From contig JANXMB010000128.1 in assembly GCA_025354865.1 (NCBI GenBank), positions 33,635-97,634 of the forward strand: a stretch of 64,000 bases of DNA, written 5' to 3'. Position 1 is the first letter of the stretch, and every line of letters starts with the position of its first letter. Positions 1 to 8,716 of the stretch are shown here, one piece after another. The notes under the pieces were generated by a model. The model saw only the letters and a list, made by a program, of their open reading frames with translations. It was not told where the DNA came from and did not search any database. The DNA is from Acetobacteraceae bacterium. Lineage in GTDB: Bacteria; Pseudomonadota; Alphaproteobacteria; Acetobacterales; Acetobacteraceae. Position numbers and translations under genes: made by a program.

Positions 1-877
1 AACTGAGAGCGATGTTATTGCTCGTTTGAGTCGGGCTGGAAATCGCCGAGACTTGGCTCGGTACAGCGAGACTGCCGCCGCCATTGCCAATATATGCGTA
101 GATCGTTGTTCCGCCGGAGTATGCGATGCACCGCAGCGTTGTGGCCTGTCCGGGCAATAGCGACGACACGCCAGTCGAAGAGACGACCGACCCGGCCAAG
201 GAAACCGAACCCGAACTGAGGTTCACGATCTCGCACTGGAAACCATTTCCCATGTTTGCGGCGATGGGTGTGAGCGTCACAGGCTGGCTACAAACCAGGA
301 GCCGCCCGTTATGGACGGTGCCATCAAGGGTGGTGTTCGTGCCGATCTCGACCACCGGCGTTTTGAACGACGGCAGTTTCGATGCGATCCACGGCCATAT
401 CGCGCTGAACGTTTGGCTGACCATTGCATTGCTGCCTTGGGCGACCCAGAACGTGTCGCTGTCGCCGACCGCTGCGGCTGCTGCAGCCGCGTCGATGGTT
501 TGCCCGTTGATCAGGTTGGCATACGAAATAGCGTGCGCCGACCCCGACTGTTGGATCGCGACAAGATCCTGGGCCGCCGGACTGGTTGTCACGGGCAGGG
601 TGCGAATGTCGGCGATCGAGCCGCCCGTTGTCATCGGGACGACCTGTAGTGTCGACGCGCTCAGGACCAACCCGCTGCCGATGGCGATCGCTTCCGGGCC
701 GCCAGGCCCCAGGCTCAGCCTGCCGAGCAGACTGCCTTGGTCGATGAGGATGGCGGGTTGGGTAGAACTCAGTAAAGTCCCGATACTGACGGCATGGGCC
801 GCACCAGCCTGACTGATGGGGACCGTGTCGCCGGCCGTCACGGAGGGAGCGATCGGCAACTGGGATATTGTTGGCAT
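1..877 (-). CDS. Phage tail fibre-like protein, partial (runs off left edge)
   Basis: This open frame is absent from the ORF track because it has no stop inside the window. An ATG at 875-877 (minus) follows a good Shine-Dalgarno (GGAAGGA) and opens 292 codons without a stop. The product begins MPTISQLPIAPSVTAGDTV, close to the start of the next fibre gene (MPTIDQLAPATAATDAD). It also repeats an internal 'Q.G..HA.S' type motif (ISQAGAAHAVS, then IQQSGSAHAIS), as the neighbour repeats VSQNGT. The rest is Ser/Thr/Gly/Ala-rich and predicted beta-rich. It lies 42 nt downstream of the larger fibre gene. By position and shared N-terminus it is probably a second fibre or fibre-associated protein with the same attachment domain. 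The C-terminal receptor part is outside the window. Confidence 0.7.
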   Translation of the reverse strand, partial: MPTISQLPIAPSVTAGDTVPISQAGAAHAVSIGTLLSSTQPAILIDQGSLLGRLSLGPGGPEAIAIGSGLVLSASTLQVVPMTTGGSIADIRTLPVTTSPAAQDLVAIQQSGSAHAISYANLINGQTIDAAAAAAAVGDSDTFWVAQGSNAMVSQTFSAIWPWIASKLPSFKTPVVEIGTNTTLDGTVHNGRLLVCSQPVTLTPIAANMGNGFQCEIVNLSSGSVSLAGSVVSSTGVSSLLPGQATTLRCIAYSGGTTIYAYIGNGGGSLAVPSQVSAISSPTQTSNNIALS

Positions 878-919
878 ATTATAAATCCTTCCGGCATCGA
901 CCGTTTACAAGTCGCGATC

Positions 920-3900
920 TCAGGCGCTGACCTGCGTGCCGGCGCAAACCGAGATCCAGCGCGTTCCGTCGTGAAAAACCTCGACGCCGGTACCGGCGCC
1001 AGCGGCATCCGCCGGCTTTCGGCCGTTGGTGGCGAAGGCTTTCGCGCCTGCGCCCGGCGAGGCGGGGAGAGCGGCCACGGTATATGAAGGCATTACCGGT
1101 GGGCCCAAGAAGCGCGGCGCGATTGCATTGGTGCGAAAGATCTCGCGCCAGGTCGAGGATCCGTCGGAAACGACATGATAACGATCGTTCGGCCGAAGGA
1201 CGACCGGGCCATTGTCGATCGCATCCGACCCGGTCGTCGCAATCGTTACGACAGCCGTGCCGATGGCGGTGAATGTGAAGCCAACCCCAGCCGGTACCGT
1301 GCTGGCCGCAGGGAGCGTGACGGTATAGGTTCCGCCGCCGGCCAGAAAGACGAGATCGCCAGCGATATAGTTGGGCAGCGTGGTATTGCCGCTCGCGACA
1401 TATTGCCAACCGACAGTAATACCCTTACCGACGACATAGGACAGACTGCCCTGGTTCCAACGTAGAGTGCCTGTTGTGCTGTCGTAGGCCAGATTGTTAT
1501 TGCCGCTCGGTTCGAAAGATATCGAATGCCCGGCTGCGAGCCGAATGGCCGAGCCCCCCGTCAATTGGACGGCATTGGTTGTGTCTAGAACCGAGCGATT
1601 GAAGGGAATGCCGACATTGAATACCGTCTTTGCCCGCCCGGACGATCCCGCAGCGAGGTAAACGCCGATGATATTGCTGACCTCGACCGGTGGGCCTGCC
1701 GGGTTATGTTGCTGCACAACAAGGGATTGGATCTGCCGATTATTGGCATCGTCCAGCCCATTCGCGATGAGGTCCATTTCGACCGTCAGGGAGGCATTCG
1801 ACCAACTGGACGGTTGCCCCGTGGTATCGCGCATTTCGAGGCATGCGGCCCAAAGTTGGGGTTGGGGTAGCGGTGCGCCGCTGCTGTTTGTCCCAATCGT
1901 TTGTCTAACAGTTTGTACATAGCGGCCGACATGCTGTGCCGGCGTGGTCGCGGAAGGTGTTTGCACGCCCGTCCAAATCAGCCTGTCGAGCCCTCCCCAA
2001 ACATAGTTGTTCGGGCTGTTATAGACAATGGTATCGGTCCGAGCATTCGCGATAACCGATCCTGTTGTGCCCCCGTTATGGTTCACAATATAGGATGAAT
2101 GTAAGACCGCGAGATCGGACGGTTGCGAACTGCCGGCGGAAAATTCGCCTCCAGTTGCGGTGTTGCCCACCGCAACCCCGGGCAGGACCAGGGCTGCCGG
2201 GTTGGTGCCGGTCGGGATAGCGGACACCAGCGGCGTTCCATCGACGAGCGTAGTCCCGTCGACTGCCCATTTCACCCGTTTCGTTAACGACACACCCCAT
2301 GCATTGGGGTTTTGGAGGACGGCTACCCCGAACGGCACATAGATGACCGAACCGGCGGGCGCAGCAAGATAGGCGGCTTTGAACGCGGCGGTATCGTCGG
2401 CCACACCGTTCAATAAGGCGTTGTATGGTGCGGCCTTAACGTTGATGGCTCCAGCGGCGTTGGTTGCCGTATCGACATACTGCTTGGTGGCCGCTCCCAT
2501 CGGTGCGGTCGGCGATGCAGCCAATGTCAACGCTCCGGCCAGGGTACCCCCTGACAGCGGTAGCGTGGTCGCCACCTGCCCATCCACGTATTGCTTGGTA
2601 GCGGCCTGGTTGGCTGCTGCGGGGCTGCCGGTCAATGTCAACGGACCGGTAAGGGTCCCGCCATTCAGCGGTAGCGCCGCACCGACCTGGGTGTCGACAT
2701 AGCGCTTCGTTGCTGCCTGAGCGACCGAGGTCGGATCCGCATTCAGCGACAGTGGCCCGGTCAGAGTGCCCCCGGTCTTGGGCAGCGCGCCAGCGACCTG
2801 ATTGTCCACGTATTGCTTCGTGGCGGCTTGCAGAGCGGCCGTCGGATCTGCCGCCAGCGTTAAGCCGCCGGTGAGCGTATCGCCATTTCTGAGGATGCGC
2901 GCATCGGCGTATTGTTTGGTAGCGGCTTGCAAGCTCGACGTCGGATCGCCCGACAGAACTAACGACCCTGTCATCGTCCCGCCCGCCTTCGGGAGGGCGG
3001 CCGACGCCTGGTTATCGACGTATGCCTTCGTCGCTGCCTGTAAAGGCGCTACAGGGTCGGCAGCCAGCTGCAACGCGCCGGTCAGAGTGTCGCCGTTACG
3101 CAAGAGCCTCGCATCGACATACTGCTTCGTCGACGCCTGCAACGGTCCGCTCGGATCGCCCGGAAGCGTGAGGGCGCCTGCTAGCGCTCCCCCAGTTTTG
3201 GGCAGGGAGAGAGTCGTCTGACCGTCGACGTATCCTTTTGTCGCGGCCTGCAACAGCCCCGTCGGATCGGCTGCCAGAGTAAGTGGGCCGGTCATCGTGT
3301 CGCCGCTGCGCAATACTCTGCTGTCGACATACTGCTTGGTTGCAGCTTGCAGATTGGTCGCGGGATCGCCCGATAGCGTTAACGCGCCGGTTACGGCCCC
3401 GCCCGCTTTGGGAAGCGCCGTCGCCGCCTGACCGTCGACGTAATTTTTTGTCGCAGCGTGCAGGGGCGCCGTCGGATCGGACGCCAGGGTTATCGGACCC
3501 GACAGCGTGCCGCCGACTTTTGGCAACGCTGTCGCAATCTGCCCATCCACATAAGCTTTGTTGGTCGCCTGACCGGCCACTGTGGGGGCGCCGTTCAAAA
3601 CCAGCGGTCCGGCCATGGTCCCACCGGCAACCGGCAACATGTTGGCTGCAAGATCGGCCAATTTTACGCTGCTGCTTGTCCCGGTCGGAAATACCAATGC
3701 CTGCGACGCATTGACATTCGCGACGCCAGGCAGACCGCTCAGGAACTGGCTGAAGGTCACCGAGGTGTTGGTGCCATTTTGACTGACTGGAATAACGTCG
3801 GTCGGCGCTGGCACGCTACCGGACGCAAGTTGGGTTACGGAAAAGGGCGTCGCCAGGGCCACAAGGGTGGACCCGGATAGCAACAGATTCGCACCGAGTG

Positions 3901-4093
3901 CGATAGTCTCGGGTGCGCCGATGCCGGAGGATGCGCGGCCCAGCAAAGTGCCTGCCGGGATAGCCAAGGTAGGCTGCACCCCGGCAAGTATTTTCGATCT
4001 GGTAATTTTGCGAGTCGTGCCATTTTGGCTGACTAAAATGACATCGGCGTCGGTGGCCGCAGTTGCGGGCGCAAGTTGGTCGATCGTAGGCAT
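920..4093 (-). CDS. Large tail fibre protein with tandem repeats
   Basis: 1057 aa, the largest gene of the phage module. Residues 1 to about 100 hold two copies of a 'QLA...DVI.VSQNGT' motif, probably the virion-attachment region. Roughly residues 165-550 contain eleven tandem repeats built around 'AATKQYVDxQ...LPKxGGTLTGPLxL..DP'. The central copies alternate between 37-residue (LPKxGG) and 33-residue (RNGD) forms. A 'DDTAAFKAAYLAAP' stretch follows, resembling the start of pectate-lyase-like beta-helix fibres, and then an aromatic beta-rich C-terminus. The repeats match the collar/shaft type found in phage tail fibres. The role, adhesion to the host surface, is inferred from family and position. 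No chaperone for folding is obvious next to it. The C-terminal ~60 residues (VAALPASPGAGAKAFATNG) resemble fibre-end domains. Confidence 0.85.
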   Translation of the reverse strand: MPTIDQLAPATAATDADVILVSQNGTTRKITRSKILAGVQPTLAIPAGTLLGRASSGIGAPETIALGANLLLSGSTLVALATPFSVTQLASGSVPAPTDVIPVSQNGTNTSVTFSQFLSGLPGVANVNASQALVFPTGTSSSVKLADLAANMLPVAGGTMAGPLVLNGAPTVAGQATNKAYVDGQIATALPKVGGTLSGPITLASDPTAPLHAATKNYVDGQAATALPKAGGAVTGALTLSGDPATNLQAATKQYVDSRVLRSGDTMTGPLTLAADPTGLLQAATKGYVDGQTTLSLPKTGGALAGALTLPGDPSGPLQASTKQYVDARLLRNGDTLTGALQLAADPVAPLQAATKAYVDNQASAALPKAGGTMTGSLVLSGDPTSSLQAATKQYADARILRNGDTLTGGLTLAADPTAALQAATKQYVDNQVAGALPKTGGTLTGPLSLNADPTSVAQAATKRYVDTQVGAALPLNGGTLTGPLTLTGSPAAANQAATKQYVDGQVATTLPLSGGTLAGALTLAASPTAPMGAATKQYVDTATNAAGAINVKAAPYNALLNGVADDTAAFKAAYLAAPAGSVIYVPFGVAVLQNPNAWGVSLTKRVKWAVDGTTLVDGTPLVSAIPTGTNPAALVLPGVAVGNTATGGEFSAGSSQPSDLAVLHSSYIVNHNGGTTGSVIANARTDTIVYNSPNNYVWGGLDRLIWTGVQTPSATTPAQHVGRYVQTVRQTIGTNSSGAPLPQPQLWAACLEMRDTTGQPSSWSNASLTVEMDLIANGLDDANNRQIQSLVVQQHNPAGPPVEVSNIIGVYLAAGSSGRAKTVFNVGIPFNRSVLDTTNAVQLTGGSAIRLAAGHSISFEPSGNNNLAYDSTTGTLRWNQGSLSYVVGKGITVGWQYVASGNTTLPNYIAGDLVFLAGGGTYTVTLPAASTVPAGVGFTFTAIGTAVVTIATTGSDAIDNGPVVLRPNDRYHVVSDGSSTWREIFRTNAIAPRFLGPPVMPSYTVAALPASPGAGAKAFATNGRKPADAAGAGTGVEVFHDGTRWISVCAGTQVSA

Positions 4094-4162
4094 GGGATTA
4101 ATCGTCCCCTACAGCGGGAATATGCGACGTACAATTCAAGATTGGTAATATCGTAATGAGTA

Positions 4163-4648
4163 TTACAATGTCGCCACGACCGGATTGCCATTTTGGTCGG
4201 TTAAGACGACCCCAGCACTGGTCTGGATCGCGTTCGCGGGGATCGGAGGCACCGACAATTCCAGGACAGGCAGTAAAACGCTGCGTTGGATCGCGCGACC
4301 ATTCGTCGTCGTAATGGAAAGCGTGATTGTATAGACCGTGCCCGCTTGCCCGCCCGCGAGCCACAAAATGGCAACGGTTCCGTCCACGCCGACGTTGTTG
4401 ACGGTGAGATCGCCCGGATTCGACGGCGCGACCGAAACGTTCAACGTTGCAATCGTATCGGCGGAGTTACCGAGGACTGCCGGAGCGATGTCCAGTTGGT
4501 AGTCCAGGACGTCCTGCGGGTCTTTGGTCGGCCAATTGAGCGGGGCCGGTGCGGCCGCAACCGAACCGCGCGGTACAGGTACGAATGAGTCGATGACGAC
4601 CGAACGCGCCGAACTGGGCTTCCAAACATATGTAACGGCATTGGTCAC
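4163..4648 (-). CDS. Phage fibre-tail adaptor-like protein
   Basis: 161 aa. The N-terminus (WKPSSARSVVIDSFV) leads into KDPQDVLDYQLDIAP, an immunoglobulin-like beta-sandwich with WLAGGQAGTVYTITLSITT, and a strand ending in RSVLLPV. This arrangement is what I know from the phage fibre-tail adaptor family, where the protein links the fibre to the baseplate. The position between the Gly-rich protein and the long fibre gene supports it. The last residues (VLTDQNGNPVVATL) look like an exposed strand that could pair with a partner. The assignment rests on motif memory and context, not on a search. Confidence 0.65.
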   Translation of the reverse strand: MTNAVTYVWKPSSARSVVIDSFVPVPRGSVAAAPAPLNWPTKDPQDVLDYQLDIAPAVLGNSADTIATLNVSVAPSNPGDLTVNNVGVDGTVAILWLAGGQAGTVYTITLSITTTNGRAIQRSVLLPVLELSVPPIPANAIQTSAGVVLTDQNGNPVVATL

Positions 4649-4674
4649 AGGGCGAGCCTCCTAAATATTTTCGA

Positions 4675-5928
4675 TTACCATCTCACGACCACAAACCCAC
4701 CTGCGCCAGCGGCGCCGGCGTACGGGGTGGATCCTGTCGCGCCGGTTCCGGCGCCGGAGGCACCGCCACCTGGAAACAGTCCGTTTACACCGGTCGTTCC
4801 GCTATTTTGGGTGCCACCCATCGGAGCGGCGCCGCCCATGCCCCCTTGGCTTCCCGACCCGGCCTGGCCGGTCGATCCGCTTAGATTGACATCGCCGCCG
4901 ACCCCGATCCCTGGCGGCGTGGCTCCGTTCTGGGGCGATGCATTGGTCGCGAGGTAGTTGAGGCTGCCGCCTACGGCGCTGACAAACGTGCCGAAGCTCG
5001 AAGTTCCGCCAGCAGTGGGAGCGGACCCGCCGCCGGCACCCGCGCCGCCGCCAGCGCCGATCCCGACGGCGATCTGTTGCCCCGGACTTAAATTGGCGAT
5101 TCGTTTCTTGGCGTAACCACCGCCAGAACCGCCGCCGCTGGGCGCGCCGCTGCTGGAGGCGAAAGTGCCCGAACCGCCACCCCAGAGCTCGACTTCGACC
5201 TGGGATACGCCGTTCGGAACGACGAATGTCCCCGACGATGCAAAGCTCTGCACCCCCGATCCAAACCCTGGCCGGAGCATGGGCAGTTTCCATAACTGGG
5301 CTGGCGAGCCGACGGCCGGAACGATCGAGGACAGCTCGATCGTGGACTGACCGTAGGATACCGAGATTGTGTATAAAGGCACCCAACCTGCGTCGGTCGT
5401 CGGCACGACCTGCGATCCAGAAGCGGCAGGAATTCCGGGCTTTAGTTGCAACTGCACTTGCTGAGACCGGCGGGTCGCCTGTGGTTGCCCAGAATTGGCC
5501 GGACCGGAGTAGGGCTGCGACGGGTTGGCCGCATTGTAATAGGGTAGAACGACTGGGTTACTGTCGCTCTCTTGCAATGTGGCTTCGATCAGATAAGCGA
5601 TCGACTGCCCGGGTGCGGTCGGCGCCGGCAGCATAAATTGTGCCGGACCCGAAGCGATCCCCATTTTCACCAGTGGCGTGCTCGCATCGGCGGGCAGGGA
5701 ACCGTAGGGCGCGACGTCGACAACAGACATTTGCGTGAGGCTGCCTGCCGACACTGTTATCGACATCGACGACGGTACGCTCGGTGCGCATGTCAAACCA
5801 TCGACGACCGGATTGTTGCCCAATACCATTTGCGCCAGATAGCCCAGCGCAACCATGGCATTTCGATTGGTCGCGAGCATGTCGGTGTCGAGTGGGATAC
5901 CACCCGGGTACACCATAATCCTGTCCAT
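4675..5928 (-). CDS. Baseplate/fibre protein with Gly-rich C-terminal domain
   Basis: 417 aa. Residues 1 to about 215 form a conserved-looking head (MVYPGGIPLDTDMLATNRNAM, then a beta-rich region with VSAGSLTQM). A motif near residues 230-260, SSGTFVVPNGVSQVEVELWG, follows. From there to the C-terminus the sequence is extremely Gly/Ser/Ala-rich (GGGSGGGYA, GIGAGGGAGAGGG) and closes with GAAGAGGFVVVRW. The 'TFTVPxGVxxVxVxxWGGGGGG' opening and the terminal VVVRW strand are characteristic of Gly-rich domains seen in phage adhesins and fibre tips. It probably works as, or carries, a receptor-binding tip. It sits directly after the GpI-like gene, where P2-type phages carry fibre genes. Confidence 0.65.
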   Translation of the reverse strand: MDRIMVYPGGIPLDTDMLATNRNAMVALGYLAQMVLGNNPVVDGLTCAPSVPSSMSITVSAGSLTQMSVVDVAPYGSLPADASTPLVKMGIASGPAQFMLPAPTAPGQSIAYLIEATLQESDSNPVVLPYYNAANPSQPYSGPANSGQPQATRRSQQVQLQLKPGIPAASGSQVVPTTDAGWVPLYTISVSYGQSTIELSSIVPAVGSPAQLWKLPMLRPGFGSGVQSFASSGTFVVPNGVSQVEVELWGGGSGTFASSSGAPSGGGSGGGYAKKRIANLSPGQQIAVGIGAGGGAGAGGGSAPTAGGTSSFGTFVSAVGGSLNYLATNASPQNGATPPGIGVGGDVNLSGSTGQAGSGSQGGMGGAAPMGGTQNSGTTGVNGLFPGGGASGAGTGATGSTPYAGAAGAGGFVVVRW

Positions 5929-5954
5929 TTTATACTCACTTCGGTTTTAGGGGA

Positions 5955-6641
5955 TTAATTGGCGATATTTGTCCAGGCGACGACGCCGGTGGGGGCGATG
6001 CGTGCCACCTCGGTCATGATTTGCCCGTCGCTCAGGTGACCGTCGATAAGGGTCGCATCGACATACTCCAGCGCGCCGAGACCATAGGCGCCGTCGTGAC
6101 AACCCCAACCGGACGCGTTTGCGACGCCGTTCCCATGGGGTCGGAGTACCGTTACAAAAAACTGAAATGGCAGAAAGAGATTGCCCCATCCTCCTCCGAC
6201 CCCGTAACCGACTCCGCCGCCGATCCATGCGCCATTCGTGGACCAGGTCGCGTAGCCGCCGGTATCGCTGGTATTGCGGGGTTCGAAGATCGACGGCGGC
6301 CGACCCGTAAGTTCGGTTAAACCCTGGGTCAGAGCCCGTCGCGTCGCGAGCGGCCTTAGGATATTCCGCTTTATTGTTGCTCGAAACAGATCGTCGGCTT
6401 GTCCCTCGGGCCGTCGCAGCGCACTCTCGAAGAAATCGTAGGCGAACATGTCTAGCCAGATCCCGGTCGTCGTGGCCAATCGAAGTTGAACCCGAGCTGA
6501 TTCCAGGAGTTGAAAGGATTGTTCCCATCCAGCGCCCAAGGCGGTCAGAAGCGTATCCAAAATCGGTGCGGCATCGCCGAACCATCGGGACGGCAAGACC
6601 GCTTTCAGACGGCGCACGATATCTTTGCGATCGGTCGTCAT
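5955..6641 (-). CDS. Tail protein I-like baseplate component
   Basis: 228 aa. It follows the baseplate J gene with no gap and precedes the fibre genes, the position of gpI in P2-type operons. The N-terminal half is helical (KDIVRRLKAVLPSRWFGDAAPILDTLLTALGAGWEQSFQLLESA) and is followed by 'TGIWLDMFAYDFFE', a pattern I associate with baseplate wedge proteins that join J to the fibres. The second half is Gly/Trp-rich (GGGVGYGVGGGWGNLF). The function is inferred from order plus this partial resemblance. It could equally be a lineage-specific wedge protein. Confidence 0.6.
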   Translation of the reverse strand: MTTDRKDIVRRLKAVLPSRWFGDAAPILDTLLTALGAGWEQSFQLLESARVQLRLATTTGIWLDMFAYDFFESALRRPEGQADDLFRATIKRNILRPLATRRALTQGLTELTGRPPSIFEPRNTSDTGGYATWSTNGAWIGGGVGYGVGGGWGNLFLPFQFFVTVLRPHGNGVANASGWGCHDGAYGLGALEYVDATLIDGHLSDGQIMTEVARIAPTGVVAWTNIAN

Positions 6642-6642
6642 A

Positions 6643-7767
6643 TTACTGCACCGTAACCGATTGAGCTCGGAATATCTGGTATTCTGACCCGACGAGGTCG
6701 GATGTACCGCTGTTGATGGCTATACTGGAGATGTTGGAAATCGGATTTCCGGATCGGTAAGCGGTCTCGATAATGCGCGTTACCGACAACGTGGACCCGA
6801 TTTCCAAGCCGTCGATGTAGTCGGAAATCGCATTCTTTATCGCGCCGACGGTCGCGGTGTCGATCGTCAACCCTCCCGCAGCGAGGGAAATGGCCACGTT
6901 GACCGGCACGATTTCGGCTTGCCGAACGGCGAACGTCGAACCGATCGGACGGACTTCGTCGATGACCTGGTAAAGGTTCCCACGGAGCGTATCGGTTAAC
7001 AAGTCGGTTCCGTCGTCGGCGATCGCCAGAAAATGGCCGGGTGCCCAGGTCCCGGTCGAATCCCGGTTCTCGAAAATCTTGAAGCGCAAATTGCGCTGTA
7101 GCGAACGTATCGCGTAGGCCACAGCCGCGGTCGTTGCTTGGGATCGGCTGTTTATGTAGTCGCGAAATCTCGCGCGAAACTGCGCGTCGGACTCGGCATC
7201 GAATCCGCCGGACAAAGCATACGAGTTGGATACGAAATCCAGGCCAGGAACGGCCGAACCTAACACGGCTATCGAACCAGCCGCGACGTTCCCATGTGCA
7301 CCCGCTACCATCGCGACGATCGGCAAATCGACCGACGCGACCCCAATTGGGACGATGTAACTATCGTTTGCCGGTTGCCATGCAGGATGGCTCGTGTCGG
7401 CAACAACCGTGAAACCAATATTGTCGACCAAGGCTTTGGCGACGGTGCCGGCCGGGATGAAAAGCACGATACTTGCCGACAAGCGGGAGAAGGTTGCCGT
7501 ACCCTGTGCCTGGGAGGCCGGCTGGCGGGCCAACGAAAAATCGCCCATCCAGGTATCGAGATCCCCTCCGGTGCTGGTAGCGGCGCGGGTCATCTGGAGG
7601 GTCTGCGCGATCAGCCACTGCATCCACAAGCCGATGGACGCATTAGCTTCCAAGATGGCCCGCAGCATGGAGCCAGGCGAGAGATCGATCAACTGACTTG
7701 CGGAAGTTTGGACGGCAGCCGACATTCTTTGCAATAGTTGCTGGAATGTCTGAAAAGACAATTGCAT
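6643..7767 (-). CDS. Baseplate assembly protein J-like
   Basis: 374 aa, within the usual size of baseplate J proteins. Family features seen are an N-terminal helical part (SQLIDLSPGSMLRAILEANA), a central region (VSAGAHGNVAAGSI with GGFDAESDAQFRARFRDYI), and a C-terminal domain with EVRPIGSTFAVRQAEIVPVNVAI. 'G.d.E.d..fR.R....' is the most telling motif of the J family. J proteins form the wedge of the contractile-tail baseplate between W/gp25 and I. The gene lies between the W-like and I-like genes in the expected order. Confidence 0.9.
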   Translation of the reverse strand: MQLSFQTFQQLLQRMSAAVQTSASQLIDLSPGSMLRAILEANASIGLWMQWLIAQTLQMTRAATSTGGDLDTWMGDFSLARQPASQAQGTATFSRLSASIVLFIPAGTVAKALVDNIGFTVVADTSHPAWQPANDSYIVPIGVASVDLPIVAMVAGAHGNVAAGSIAVLGSAVPGLDFVSNSYALSGGFDAESDAQFRARFRDYINSRSQATTAAVAYAIRSLQRNLRFKIFENRDSTGTWAPGHFLAIADDGTDLLTDTLRGNLYQVIDEVRPIGSTFAVRQAEIVPVNVAISLAAGGLTIDTATVGAIKNAISDYIDGLEIGSTLSVTRIIETAYRSGNPISNISSIAINSGTSDLVGSEYQIFRAQSVTVQ

Positions 7768-7771
7768 TTTC

Positions 7772-8152
7772 CTACCCCGTTATGGGTATTGAAATAGAAT
7801 CCTGAGGACCATCCTGAACCGTCGAATATCGGATCGTTACACCGAACGTGCCTAGTCCAGGCGCACCAAGCGTCGATACGGCGACCTCGGGTCCGGGCAT
7901 TCGACTGACGGCGGCTTCCATCAGAACTTGCGTGTGGACAACGGCTTTAATGCGTCCATTGGAGGTGGTGCCACCGATAAATCCGGGCAATCCGGCCCCA
8001 TAAGACGAATCCCAGATGTAGTCGCCCGGATTGGTTAGCAGGCGCCGGATAATGCGCTGTTTCGTTACCAGAGAGCCTGACGCGATCGCTAAATCGCCGG
8101 TGGGACCAACCTCCAGATCGCCGGCCCATCGATGCCCGATGTCGATAATCAT
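7772..8152 (-). CDS. Baseplate wedge protein W-like (gp25/lysozyme-like fold)
   Basis: 126 aa, the usual size for the W/gp25 family. The sequence has the family pattern 'ATGDLAIASG..LVTKQRIIRRLLTNPGDYIWDSSYGAGL', in which a conserved short helix-turn precedes 'L.T..G...w...yG.GL'. The protein nucleates sheath polymerisation at the baseplate. Only 4 nt separate it from the J gene downstream, and 3 nt from the V gene upstream. Confidence 0.85.
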   Translation of the reverse strand: MIIDIGHRWAGDLEVGPTGDLAIASGSLVTKQRIIRRLLTNPGDYIWDSSYGAGLPGFIGGTTSNGRIKAVVHTQVLMEAAVSRMPGPEVAVSTLGAPGLGTFGVTIRYSTVQDGPQDSISIPITG

Positions 8153-8155
8153 CGA

Positions 8156-8671
8156 TCAGTCCGTATTATTCGGTTGAGATGTAGACGAGCCGGATGCAGT
8201 GTTATGTCGATGTTCATTGTAAACACCTCGTAGATGGGCAAGAGAGCCATGGCGGTCGTAGACATCGCCATCGACATGCAGGTCGCCCGCAATAGATACT
8301 GTACCGTCGGTTTTCAATTTCAGACTGGCTCCGGATTTGTGCACGATCCAAAATTCACCCGCAGTTGCGGCTGGCGGTGCAGCCCGGTTCGAATAAGCAC
8401 ACCCGACAATGACTCCGTGTTCGGCATTGCCTTCCTGCGATATGGCAAGGACCTGGTCGCCGATGGCGAGCGGGCAGACGATGCCCCAACCAGAGCCGAT
8501 CCATGGAGACAGCACAGGTAGCCAACCGGTAATCGTGCCCTCCGGTTGAAGCAAAACGCGCGCCGTGTAATTCGTTGCATTAAAAGAAGAAATAGTACCG
8601 AAACGGGGTTGGGCCAGCGTGCGATCCAATTTGGCGGCCTGGACCCGAAGTGCGTCGAGAAGTCCATTCAT
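8156..8671 (-). CDS. Baseplate assembly protein V-like (tail spike)
   Basis: 171 aa. The N-terminal OB-like domain carries the V-family pattern (RFGTISSFNATNYTARVLLQPEG, then WLPVLSPWIGSGWGIVCPLAIGDQVLAIS). A beta-prism-like spike region follows (GASLKLKTDGTVSIAGDLHVDGDVYD), and the end contains EHRHNT. The HxH near the tip matches the metal-binding apex residues described for P2-type spikes. It would form the trimeric membrane-piercing spike on the GpD-like hub. Confidence 0.85.
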   Translation of the reverse strand: MNGLLDALRVQAAKLDRTLAQPRFGTISSFNATNYTARVLLQPEGTITGWLPVLSPWIGSGWGIVCPLAIGDQVLAISQEGNAEHGVIVGCAYSNRAAPPAATAGEFWIVHKSGASLKLKTDGTVSIAGDLHVDGDVYDRHGSLAHLRGVYNEHRHNTASGSSTSQPNNTD

Positions 8672-8716
8672 GGCGGGTATCGTCCGGAAATGCGGCTCTT
8701 GAATCCCAAGCCGGGA

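Noticed and set aside
2340-3640. Regular ~110-nt periodicity resembling a CRISPR array
   Set aside because: The repeats vary, are in frame and encode fibre repeats; there are no identical direct repeats with unique spacers.
1-4093. Diversity-generating retroelement acting on the fibre genes
   Set aside because: No reverse transcriptase or template repeat is in the window; the left flank is not visible.
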